Assembly: GCA_016872125.1 (NCBI GenBank)
Contig: VHBD01000028.1
Coordinates: 1-12,529 of the forward strand
Source: Sphingomonadales bacterium
Lineage (GTDB): Bacteria > Bacteroidota > Bacteroidia > UBA7662
Length of the DNA stretch: 12,529 nt
Reading direction: 5' to 3'
Shown: positions 1 to 6,921 of the stretch, one piece after another
How the letters are laid out: each line of letters begins with the position of its first letter
Position numbering within the stretch: the stretch's first letter is position 1
Notes under the pieces: generated by a model
Databases searched by the model: none
The model's input: the letters and a program-made list of their open reading frames with translations, nothing else
What the model was told of the DNA's origin: nothing
Translations under genes and position numbers: made by a program

Positions 1-736
1 CAATCACCTCTGCAAATCGCACTACCGCATGTTTGAAGACGAAGTTGCCGTTCATGTAGGGGAAATACGAAACATCATCGGGGTCGTTACGTTCCATAAT
101 CTTGGGAACCCATTCCCTGGTGCTGGGCCCCAGGAGGGCAAGTTCTTTGGCGTGCTCTCCTTGGCTATGTAAATGGGTGGACAAAATTCCCCTCCCTGAC
201 TCGTGGGTGGGACCAAGGACTACTGCTCCTGCTCCGTCTCCGAAGATGACCGAAACATTCCGCCCACGGGTGCTCAAATCCAATCCCGCCGAATGCAGTT
301 CAGCACCGACGACCAGAACATATTTGGCTGCACCGTTGCGTATGTATTGATCCGCAATGGATATGGCGTAGACAAACCCCGAACATTGATTTCGAATATC
401 GATGGCTCCGATGGTCCTGCACCCCAAGTTCTGTTGGAGTTGTACCCCAGGGCCTGGAAAGTAATAATCCGGGCTAAGGGTAGCAAAGAGAATGAGGTCC
501 ACGTCGGCAGCCTCTATGCCCGCGTTTTCCATCGCTCGTTTGGCCGCTTCGGTCCCCATAGAAGAAGTGGTGTCCACACCTGGAACCGCAAACCGACGCT
601 CTTCGATACCGGTCCGTTCCATGATCCATTCGTTGGTCGTTTCCATCCATTGGCTAAGGTCATGGTTGGTCACGACTCTGGATGGAACGTAGTGGCCGGT
701 TCCTAGAATGCAGCTTTGGGTGGCATTTGTAGGCAT
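1..736 (-). CDS. Ketoacyl-ACP synthase III family protein (3' end outside window)
   Basis: This is a thiolase-fold condensing enzyme that joins an acyl-CoA starter to malonyl-ACP in fatty-acid or related acyl-chain synthesis in the cytoplasm. I read 245 codons from the ATG at 734-736. The N-terminus has the GTGHYVPSRVVTN motif (residues 12-24), then NEWIMERTGIEERR (35-48), both hallmarks of the KAS III family. The catalytic cysteine is C118 in NQCSGF. GDGAGAVVL follows further on. The His and Asn of the catalytic triad lie beyond the left edge. The sequence around C118 (DIRNQCSGF) and the GAELHSAGLD segment fit the second KAS III paralogue common in Bacteroidota better than canonical FabH, so I give no symbol. 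The reading frame stays open upstream of the ATG, but the family's motifs begin just after it. It lies 134 bp downstream of rpmA on the same strand. Confidence 0.9.
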   Translation of the reverse strand, partial: MPTNATQSCILGTGHYVPSRVVTNHDLSQWMETTNEWIMERTGIEERRFAVPGVDTTSSMGTEAAKRAMENAGIEAADVDLILFATLSPDYYFPGPGVQLQQNLGCRTIGAIDIRNQCSGFVYAISIADQYIRNGAAKYVLVVGAELHSAGLDLSTRGRNVSVIFGDGAGAVVLGPTHESGRGILSTHLHSQGEHAKELALLGPSTREWVPKIMERNDPDDVSYFPYMNGNFVFKHAVVRFAEVI

Positions 737-782
737 GCGATAGGGGATTTTCTCTCGCAATTTACTAAAGACGATCTTAATC

Positions 783-797
783 GGGTTTGACAAACCC
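783..797. repeat. Inverted repeat, 6-bp arms, 3-nt loop
   Basis: GGGTTT (783-788) and AAACCC (792-797) form a perfect dyad around a 3-base loop. It lies 47 bp upstream of the KAS III start, in the 134-bp gap after rpmA. No T-run follows on the minus strand, so a classical terminator is not supported. It could be an operator or a chance dyad. Confidence 0.3.
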
Positions 798-831
798 AAG
801 ATGATTGATTTTACCCTTAAGGCTGTGGCTA

Positions 832-850
832 TCCTTCTTTACATGAAGGA
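832..850 (-). terminator. Possible hairpin downstream of rpmA
   Basis: TCCTTC (832-837) and GAAGGA (845-850) are perfect 6-bp arms around a 7-nt loop, starting 20 bp after the rpmA stop on the minus strand. A second TTCCTTC (863-869 read on the minus strand) could compete for the same partner arm. There is no U-tract after the stem in the minus-strand transcript, so if it acts it is a weak attenuator or RNA-stability element. Confidence 0.25.
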
Positions 851-870
851 AGCAAAAATGTGAAGGAATA

Positions 871-1131
871 TCAGGAAACGACCGGGTCTACCGATACGAA
901 AGAGCGATCTTTGTCTCCTTTGGTGAAAACAACGCGACCGTCTACCAATGCAAAGAGGGTGTGGTCTTTGCCTATGCCCACATTGCGACCGGGATGATGA
1001 CGGGTGCCGCGCTGGCGGATGATGATATTACCGCTGTTGGCCAATTGTCCGCCAAAAATCTTGACGCCCAAGCGCTTACTTTCCGATTCGCGGCCGTTTT
1101 TGGAAGATCCTACACCTTTCTTATGTGCCAT
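871..1131 (-). CDS. rpmA: 50S ribosomal protein L27
   Basis: L27 is a small basic protein of the large ribosomal subunit whose N-terminal tail reaches toward the peptidyl-transferase centre. The 86-residue product begins MAHKKGVGSSKNGRESESKR and contains GVKIFGGQ and GNIIIRQRGT followed by HPG and VGIGKDHTLFAL, the standard L27 blocks in order and at full length. The short MAHKKG start shows no cleavable N-terminal extension of the Firmicutes type. It lies 40 bp downstream of rplU on the same strand, the usual rplU-rpmA operon order. Confidence 0.98.
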   Translation of the reverse strand: MAHKKGVGSSKNGRESESKRLGVKIFGGQLANSGNIIIRQRGTRHHPGRNVGIGKDHTLFALVDGRVVFTKGDKDRSFVSVDPVVS

Positions 1132-1171
1132 GGTTGGGGTGAATTATATGCTTTGGAAAGAAAATGATCGA

Positions 1172-1480
1172 TTATGCGATGGATTCAATGGCGATTTTGG
1201 AAAAAGATTGTCGGTGTCCATTCATCTTTTGGTAGCCTTTGCGCCTTTTTTTCTTGAAGACTAAGACTTTATCGCCTTTGAGGTGGCTGATAATGCGAAT
1301 TTTTACTTTGGCATCCGTGAGGTAGGGTTGACCGATGCGAACCTGTCCCCCGTCTTCGATGAGCATAACGCTATCCAACTCCATGGTATCCCCTTCTTTG
1401 GCATCCAGCCGGTGTACATACACGCTCTGGGAAGGGCTCACTTTGAACTGTTGGCCTTGAATATTAACGATGGCAATCAT
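1172..1480 (-). CDS. rplU: 50S ribosomal protein L21
   Basis: L21 is an rRNA-binding protein of the large subunit. The 102-residue product starts MIAIVNIQGQQFKV, the family's N-terminal strand, and carries KEGDTMELDSVMLI, VRIGQPYL and the basic VFKKKRRKGYQKMNGHRQ block that contacts 23S rRNA. The length is normal, with no C-terminal extension. It is the first gene of a two-gene operon with rpmA. The 110 bp upstream separate it from the tamL-like stop and should hold the operon promoter. Confidence 0.98.
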   Translation of the reverse strand: MIAIVNIQGQQFKVSPSQSVYVHRLDAKEGDTMELDSVMLIEDGGQVRIGQPYLTDAKVKIRIISHLKGDKVLVFKKKRRKGYQKMNGHRQSFSKIAIESIA

Positions 1481-1504
1481 GAAATGATAGTCTTAATTGG
1501 GCTG

Positions 1505-1512
1505 CGAATATA
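1505..1512 (-). promoter_or_regulatory. Candidate -7 box for rplU-rpmA
   Basis: Read on the minus strand this is TATATTCG, one mismatch from the Bacteroidota -7 consensus TAnnTTTG. It would place the transcript start about 20 nt before the rplU ATG. I find no convincing TTG/TTTG -33 box at the right distance. The call rests mainly on position in the only intergenic gap available. Confidence 0.25.
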
Positions 1513-1590
1513 CGCTCAATCCGTCATATTCACACCTATTCTATAAATTAACCGTATCGATTCTATCGAGAAAATGGCTCTTAAAAAGGT

Positions 1591-4014
1591 TCAAAAGGGG
1601 TAATTGATCCCAAAAACCGTGGAAAACAGAGGATAAACCGGGCTCACTCCGTTTTGATTCAAAGATGGCTGATCACCTTGAACCTCGTATCGCCATTGAT
1701 CATTTCTCCAATCGGGATCGAACCAATTGCCAATAACCCATCGCTTACCGTGGGCCAAAGCGGGATCTCGGACCTTGAGCGCAAAATCAACCCGCATTAC
1801 AAAAAACCCAAAGTCATATCGCAATCCAAGGCCTTGGTTCAAAGCGATTTCGTTGATAAAACGCTTCGAAGTAAAATTCCCTAGACCGTTGTATGCGGTG
1901 TCGTTGAGCGTCCAAATATTGCCCGCATCCAAGAAAAAGGCTGCTTTGAGGGGACCCGCAACCCTAAATCTCCATTCCAAATTGGCCTCCAACCGAATTT
2001 CCCCGAATTGAATGAGTCGTCCATTGGCGTAATTGCTTAGGGAGCCGGGCCCCAAACCTCGGATTGGCCATGCCCTAAGGGAATTGGTTCCTCCGCCAAA
2101 GGTCCTTTTCTCCAGCGGTAGGGTTTTTTGATCGCCGAAGGGAAGACCAACCGTGGCCAAAACCCTGGAGGCAACCAGGGACTCGCCTTTGCCCACAAAG
2201 TGCTTACGCCATTCGACATCCAATTTGAGGAATCGGAAATAGGGCAAACCCCAAATGGTATCGGTTAAATTTTGGTTCCTTGAGCCGGCTTTCAGCAAGG
2301 TATATAAGTTACCTGAACTTTCTAGATTAAGGCCAAGGTAATCCCTCTTGGATTCTCGAATTCGATCCTGTACCCAGGATCCTCGTATTCCAGTACTGAA
2401 ATAGGAAACGAAATTAGCTCGTAACAAAGGATCGCCTTCTTCCAGAATTTTTCTCAAGGCGTCACTGGTAAAACCTGTATTGGCATAAGTTAGTTCCATG
2501 GGCCAAATTTGGTAATGTGTTCGGCCGTGAACAAGTCCGCTTAAACCCAGTCCGATTTTGAGAACATTACGATCAAAATCTTGCCTTTGTTGACTTTGAT
2601 AGATCAAAGAGATAAGTGTTCGTTCCTCTCTTTTCAGTTTCCATTGAGAAAACCAACCTGGTCGGATAATCCCCGGAACACTAATTGTAGCACGGAGTCC
2701 AAGATCGAGGGTGTTGAATCCGGAACTCTTGGCAAAGGATCCAGTAAGCTGTTGAGATTCAGCACCTACATTCGCGCGAAATTCAAGTTGATCACCAATA
2801 CCTAAGGCATTTCTCCTTGTAAACGATATATTGCCACTTAGTCCAAATAACGAAATATTGTTGGTTGAGAATTCATATTCTGTTCTGAATTGCCATTTAG
2901 GGAGGGTTTTTAACACTAACAAAAGATCCAATTCACCGGCAGAGTCATTGGGCACAATGGTGTAATTCCCTGGAGCAAAAAGCCCCAATCTTGCAAAATT
3001 GGCAAGGGTTTTGCGAAGTTGCCCTTCACTGAAAATTGGATTGTTGGGCTGATCAATCTGACTAATCAAAAGGCTTTGGTCCACAGCCTCATCGGTATTA
3101 AGGTACCTTAACCACGATAACGTATCCGCAACAGGCAAGAAATTCGGCTCGTTGCTGGATGGGGGGGTATTCCCGACATAAAGGTTCCAACGTCGATACC
3201 GGTAGGGCCTATGGTAGAATGCTTGTTCAGGTTTGAGAATTTTGAGGGTTAAATCAACGGTATGAGGAATCCTACCGCTGTCCGCTTCAAATTCCAGGAA
3301 ATCGGCGCTAAAGCGAAAATAGCCAAGGTTCCTGTAATCCTGCGATATTTTGTTACGCATATTTCCAAGAGTGGATGCTCTGAAAATTGCTCCTTCCTTT
3401 GGGAAAGTCGAGGAATTTTGCTGCATTATTTTTTGAAAATCACTTCGAAAATCAGGCTCTTCGGAGAGGATAACTTGACTCCATTTTCCAATCCGGTAGG
3501 GTTTCCCCTTATGTATCTTGTAGATCTCCTGGATGCCCTTAGAGGTTTTTTTGGTGGAAGATGTTATGAATGCATCCAAGTAGCCTTCTGCATGAATGGC
3601 CCGCAATAGAAAGTCTGTATTCATGGGCAAGTTGGCGGAATCATGCAAAACGGGGGCTTCTCCGAACCTCTTTGCGGCGTTTTGAAGGACTTTGCTTTCC
3701 GGCTTATTCAAGGCCATTAAATAAACATGGGATCTTAGAGGCCATACCCCCCAAATTTTTTGATTAAGTCCTGGTTTGAGCGATTTGCGAAGTTCCCTTA
3801 GGTTCAGAGCATTGGAGGAAGGATTAACGGTGGACTTTGCATTTTTGGCTATTGAAAAAGCACGCGTGGAATCAACCTCTTGAAGGGTATAACCTTTCAA
3901 AAAGACTTGTCCGGGGTCCAATTGGCGTTGAATGGAACAGGAACTGAGACCTAACCCTACCAAAAGGAACCCAAGTAGGAAGAATCGTATCTTTGAAAAT
4001 TGGAACCTACGCAT
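1591..4014 (-). CDS. tamL: TamL-like BamA/TamA-family outer-membrane lipoprotein
   Basis: The family works in inserting or moving proteins at the outer membrane, as the Bacteroidota lipoprotein counterpart of TamA. I chose the ATG at 4014 (807 residues) because it gives a clean lipoprotein signal: MRRFQFSKIR, a hydrophobic stretch, then lipobox L23-S24-S25-C26, so Cys26 would be lipidated. Residues about 30-370 hold POTRA-like segments, for example the stretch ending DYRNLGYF (about 226-233) and SEGQLRKTLANFARLGLF (about 329-346). From about 373 alternating aromatic strands form the barrel. RAWPIRGLGPGS (about 647-658) matches the loop-6 RG signature in its Bacteroidota form. The last residue is Phe, as expected for a barrel end signal. 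The frame stays open 37 codons further upstream, but that stretch is antisense to the methyltransferase and has no signal peptide. No tamB follows; rplU is next. Confidence 0.88.
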   Translation of the reverse strand: MRRFQFSKIRFFLLGFLLVGLGLSSCSIQRQLDPGQVFLKGYTLQEVDSTRAFSIAKNAKSTVNPSSNALNLRELRKSLKPGLNQKIWGVWPLRSHVYLMALNKPESKVLQNAAKRFGEAPVLHDSANLPMNTDFLLRAIHAEGYLDAFITSSTKKTSKGIQEIYKIHKGKPYRIGKWSQVILSEEPDFRSDFQKIMQQNSSTFPKEGAIFRASTLGNMRNKISQDYRNLGYFRFSADFLEFEADSGRIPHTVDLTLKILKPEQAFYHRPYRYRRWNLYVGNTPPSSNEPNFLPVADTLSWLRYLNTDEAVDQSLLISQIDQPNNPIFSEGQLRKTLANFARLGLFAPGNYTIVPNDSAGELDLLLVLKTLPKWQFRTEYEFSTNNISLFGLSGNISFTRRNALGIGDQLEFRANVGAESQQLTGSFAKSSGFNTLDLGLRATISVPGIIRPGWFSQWKLKREERTLISLIYQSQQRQDFDRNVLKIGLGLSGLVHGRTHYQIWPMELTYANTGFTSDALRKILEEGDPLLRANFVSYFSTGIRGSWVQDRIRESKRDYLGLNLESSGNLYTLLKAGSRNQNLTDTIWGLPYFRFLKLDVEWRKHFVGKGESLVASRVLATVGLPFGDQKTLPLEKRTFGGGTNSLRAWPIRGLGPGSLSNYANGRLIQFGEIRLEANLEWRFRVAGPLKAAFFLDAGNIWTLNDTAYNGLGNFTSKRFINEIALNQGLGLRYDFGFFVMRVDFALKVRDPALAHGKRWVIGNWFDPDWRNDQWRYEVQGDQPSLNQNGVSPVYPLFSTVFGINYPF
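3988..3995 (+). promoter_or_regulatory. TATCTTTG, match to the -7 consensus at the methyltransferase start
   Basis: TATCTTTG matches TAnnTTTG exactly and lies just 4 bp before the TTG start of the methyltransferase. No -33 TTG/TTTG lies at the usual distance. A transcript initiated about 6-8 nt after the box would begin at or just past the start codon at 4000. So either the box is fortuitous, the message is essentially leaderless, or translation begins further inside. Confidence 0.2.
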
Positions 4015-4875
4015 CTTACCAAACCCGAAGTTAAAGCCTTGTTGGCCCTTGCACAAAGGCAAGGTGGAAAGGCTCAAAAGGAACTTTTTCTTGAAGGGCC
4101 CAAAATCATCATGGAGGCCCTTCAATGTGATTGGAGGCCTTTGCTCGTGGTGATTTCGACCGATAGTTCCCAGGAGGCCAGGGAAGTTCTGAGTCGTTTG
4201 AATAGGGAGGTAATGGTCAGAACGGCTTCATTTTCGGAAATGGAGCGAATATCTCGGCTAAAATCCCCGCCCTCCGTGATGGCTTCGTTTGAAGTGCCTG
4301 AGCGGATTAAATTCCAAGAAAGACGCTCCGGCGGCATCCAACATCAAGGTCAGCAACTTGCCCCCTGGTGGATCGTGGCGGATCGAATTCAAGACCCGGG
4401 CAATTTGGGTACTATGATTCGTATCGCAGATTGGTTTGGTTTTGAAGGCTTGATTTGCAGTCCCGATACGGTAGATTGTTTCAATGCCAAGGTCATTCAG
4501 GCTTCCATGGGGTCTTTGTTTCGAGTTCCTGTTCATTATACGGACCTAAATCCCGCAGCATTATTTCGATTAACCGGCATGAAGTTTCCTGAATATTCTT
4601 TAGCGATTAACGAACAAGTAGCGCATGACGATGCTCAAGATGGCCCTTGGGCAGTTGCCACAATGCCAGGTGGTATGGATTTGAATCGCCCTCAATTCCC
4701 CAAGCTGGGTGGAATTTTGCTGGTCGGAAATGAATCCCAGGGATTAAGTCAAAACGTATTAGAATTGGCAACCCACAGAGTAGGTATTCCATCGTTTGGC
4801 AGCGCAGAATCTTTGAATGCAGCGGTTGCTACTGGCATTTTTGCTAACGCCATCCGTCAAGCTGAGGTGTCTTGA
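4000..4875 (+). CDS. TrmH/SpoU-family RNA 2'-O-methyltransferase
   Basis: This enzyme methylates a ribose 2'-OH in tRNA or rRNA using S-adenosylmethionine; the exact target cannot be read from sequence. An N-terminal substrate-binding segment (about 25-100, with KELFLEGPKIIMEAL) precedes the trefoil-knot catalytic domain. All three SPOUT motifs are present: QDPGNLGTMIRIAD (131-144), LVGNESQGLS (241-250) and IPSFGSAESLNAAVATGI (263-280). Residues about 183-232 look like an insertion, making the protein (291 aa) somewhat longer than I expect for the family. The start is TTG at 4000: an in-frame stop at 3994-3996 rules out anything further upstream, and the LTKPEVKAL segment conserved in the family follows directly. 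Its first 15 bp overlap the 5' end of divergent tamL. Its stop abuts the stop of the convergent endonuclease gene. Confidence 0.93.
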   Translation: MEPTHLTKPEVKALLALAQRQGGKAQKELFLEGPKIIMEALQCDWRPLLVVISTDSSQEAREVLSRLNREVMVRTASFSEMERISRLKSPPSVMASFEVPERIKFQERRSGGIQHQGQQLAPWWIVADRIQDPGNLGTMIRIADWFGFEGLICSPDTVDCFNAKVIQASMGSLFRVPVHYTDLNPAALFRLTGMKFPEYSLAINEQVAHDDAQDGPWAVATMPGGMDLNRPQFPKLGGILLVGNESQGLSQNVLELATHRVGIPSFGSAESLNAAVATGIFANAIRQAEVS

Positions 4876-6798
4876 TCAGAAGGCTCTTGACGCATTCACG
4901 TCCCCTGTGCACAAAGCATTTATAGTGATAGTGTTATGACCAGGATTTAGGGTGACTGATGCTTGGCTGTAAACCCAATTACCTGCTGAGAAAATATTTA
5001 TTAGACCCGCAAAGCGACGGCTCACTTGCAGAGCATCGGAGGAGTTGATGGATTGCGAAAGATTGACATCGGCGGCTTTGATTTTAACGCCAGTAAGGAC
5101 GGTTAGTGAGGAAAAGGTGCGATTAATGAGCAAGGCATCGTTCGCACCCACTCCCCCCCATGTAAGGGGATTCAGCCAATCCAGTGTATAAGTTCCTGAG
5201 GGAATATTGGTTAAATTAAAATTCCCTAGGGCATCCGTTACGACATTGGCGACGGCTTGGCCTTGTCCATCAACTAAGCGAAGGGTCACACCGATCAAAG
5301 GTGAGAGTGTGGTGTTATCGTATTTCAAAGCACCGCTAAGGCTGCTTTGGTTGGCCGCAGAGGTAGCAGTAACTTGAACAGGTACGGTATAGAGGGTACT
5401 GGCTTGGCCAGCGTAACCCAAGCTTAGAGAACAAATGGCATTATAGGTACTGCCGGGGGTAAGAGTAGAGTTGTTACGAAGGGTAATGTTGGTGCTTTCG
5501 CCCGGTGCCACAGAGAAATTAGCCATTGAATTTCCTCCGTTGGGCCCAAATTCAAGGCCCGTTCCGCTGATAGATAATCCGGTTACTTGCAAGGCTTGAT
5601 TTCCTCCGTTGAAGACCCATAGGTTGTGACTACGGACGGTACCTGCTCCCACAACACCCAACTGTATTGAATTTTCGCTAAGGCGAGCGTCCCGAATATT
5701 TGGTGGGGCAGAAGGTGGAAGAACTGTGCTAAGCCGATCCAAGAATTGAGGGTAATCCACCAAGGCATTCCGGTTACCTTGAGCGCTTTGGATATCGTTG
5801 TTTCGACGTATGGCCACGGAGTCGGAAGGGAATAATTTAACCCATTCTCGCAGCATACGTTGTTGCGCTGTATCCAAAAAGCTCTGAACAACAGCGGTGT
5901 TGGCGGCATGCCTCAGGGCAAAGTACAGAATAGCCTTCGACACAGGGCCTTTGTGCGCGTCGCGAGGCTCAAACCAAATCGAATTGGCTTTGGAGCCTCC
6001 GTTGTAGGTGAGGGTGGGGTTAGGTACCCAGCCGAACGGTTTGTTGCCTCGTGCAGTATTAAGCCCTCCGTCGCTAATGAACAAATGATGCATATCGCTT
6101 TGCATAGGCTCTGCCGAACCCATAAAGCTCTGCGGCCAAGTATGTTCGGTGTTCATGCTGTAGGGGGCATTGTTCAAGGTGCCGGTATTGAAATCTGCGG
6201 AGGTATACGAGATGGTTCGCCCGGAATAAACGCATTCGTTTTTGTAGGGATTGGCATGGGATGGTTCTCTACCATTCACTTTCCAATTGTCTGCTGTTCC
6301 GAACATCCTCAGCCTGGCATTGTTGGTTCCAGAGTATCCCAAGGAGGTGTAGGGAGAACTCAGCAGGGTTGCCAGCGCTTGCCGCAAGGGTTCACCTTCC
6401 AGGTTTTGGGTACTGTTGTAATAGGGGTTGCTGTAAACCCCTTGTCCCGTGAGATTTACTCGAATTAGCCCCCCTCGACCGCTATGAGATATCCATAATT
6501 CACTGTTGTTCAAGGTATTGTGGATAGGATTGAAGGATAGGATTACCCTTTTGCTTTGACCGGCAGCCAAAGCGAACAGGGTGTCCGAGGTTCGAAAGGG
6601 GTTTGCCCCGTAATAAGGCAGACAAGTGGCTCGGCAATTCAAGGAAACGGTATCGGTATTGGTTACCCATACACCGAGGGTGTCGTTGCTCAATTCGGTT
6701 TTGTTGCCAAAGGCCAATTGGCTCGTCGAAACCTGCAGGGGGGATTGGCCTACCGCAACCTGCCAGCAAAGGATGTTCAAAACCAAGACCAAGGCCAT
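4876..6798 (-). CDS. Secreted endonuclease I with flanking anchor domains and C-terminal dockerin-like module
   Basis: This is a predicted extracytoplasmic DNA/RNA endonuclease of the EndA (endonuclease I) family, 640 residues from the ATG at 6798. Residues 1-17 (MALVLVLNILCWQVAVG) are a signal peptide; the open frame continues 45 codons upstream but gives a poorer start. Layout: choice-of-anchor D/HYDIN-like beta domain (about 20-120); nuclease (about 122-360) with NTEHTWPQSF (216-225), SDMHHLF (234-240), GLNTARGNKPFG (245-256), KGPVSKAI and QGNRN; a second anchor-D-like domain (about 365-480); then the shared module (about 487-640) ending CTGDVNASRAF. The metal-site His and Asn residues of the family (TEHTWPQS, RGNKPFG) are present. 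Unlike its two neighbours it has no cohesin-like domain and no T9SS sorting domain after the module. Its stop touches the stop of the convergent methyltransferase gene. It is divergent from the anchor-V gene across a 123-bp gap. Confidence 0.92.
   Translation of the reverse strand: MALVLVLNILCWQVAVGQSPLQVSTSQLAFGNKTELSNDTLGVWVTNTDTVSLNCRATCLPYYGANPFRTSDTLFALAAGQSKRVILSFNPIHNTLNNSELWISHSGRGGLIRVNLTGQGVYSNPYYNSTQNLEGEPLRQALATLLSSPYTSLGYSGTNNARLRMFGTADNWKVNGREPSHANPYKNECVYSGRTISYTSADFNTGTLNNAPYSMNTEHTWPQSFMGSAEPMQSDMHHLFISDGGLNTARGNKPFGWVPNPTLTYNGGSKANSIWFEPRDAHKGPVSKAILYFALRHAANTAVVQSFLDTAQQRMLREWVKLFPSDSVAIRRNNDIQSAQGNRNALVDYPQFLDRLSTVLPPSAPPNIRDARLSENSIQLGVVGAGTVRSHNLWVFNGGNQALQVTGLSISGTGLEFGPNGGNSMANFSVAPGESTNITLRNNSTLTPGSTYNAICSLSLGYAGQASTLYTVPVQVTATSAANQSSLSGALKYDNTTLSPLIGVTLRLVDGQGQAVANVVTDALGNFNLTNIPSGTYTLDWLNPLTWGGVGANDALLINRTFSSLTVLTGVKIKAADVNLSQSINSSDALQVSRRFAGLINIFSAGNWVYSQASVTLNPGHNTITINALCTGDVNASRAF
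4879..5340 (-). repeat. Shared dockerin-like module, copy 1 (endonuclease C-terminus)
   Basis: This protein-level repeat begins SLSGALKYDN, continues through a beta-sandwich, then WGGVGANDALLINRTF, then ADVNLSQSINSSDALQVSRR, and ends LCTGDVNAS. In the 20-residue ADVN core it matches copy 2 at 15 positions by eye. The second loop has dockerin-type calcium ligands (D1, N3, S5, S7, D12); the first has only D12. The protein ends four residues after GDVN-A, with nothing beyond. Confidence 0.8.
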
Positions 6799-6885
6799 AG
6801 AACTTCGTGTAAAATGATTGGGTCTATGGGTTAAGGCGACAAGGTTCCTGTGCAAGCCCTTAATTATCAAGGTGGCAAACATTAT

Positions 6886-6919
6886 CAAAAGAAATTGGTT
6901 AATATTTTTAAATTCAAAA
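6886..6919 (-). promoter_or_regulatory. Candidate promoter for the endonuclease gene
   Basis: On the minus strand TTTTG (6915-6919) is followed after 21 nt by TTCTTTTG (6886-6893). The second box differs from TAnnTTTG only in its second base, and the spacing fits the phylum's -33/-7 arrangement. It would give a leader of about 80 nt before the ATG at 6798. The 6799-6921 gap must serve both divergent genes. I found no equally good plus-strand box for the anchor-V gene; TATTTTTA at 6903-6910 is the nearest. Confidence 0.3.
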
Positions 6920-6921
6920 GT

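Noticed and set aside
203..706. Plus-strand open frame of 167 codons
   Set aside because: It is antisense to the KAS III gene, which shows clear family motifs throughout; the plus-strand translation resembles nothing.
4015..4125. Upstream extension of tamL to an ATG at 4125
   Set aside because: It would bury the lipoprotein signal 37 residues inside the protein and lies antisense to conserved methyltransferase sequence.
5860..6468. Plus-strand open frame of 202 codons
   Set aside because: It is antisense to the endonuclease core, where the catalytic motifs are on the other strand; its length is explained by codon bias of the real gene.
6850..6921. Upstream extension of the anchor-V protein
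   Set aside because: The 24 extra residues precede a normal signal peptide start (MHHQLKIAVLA) and lie in the divergent promoter region.
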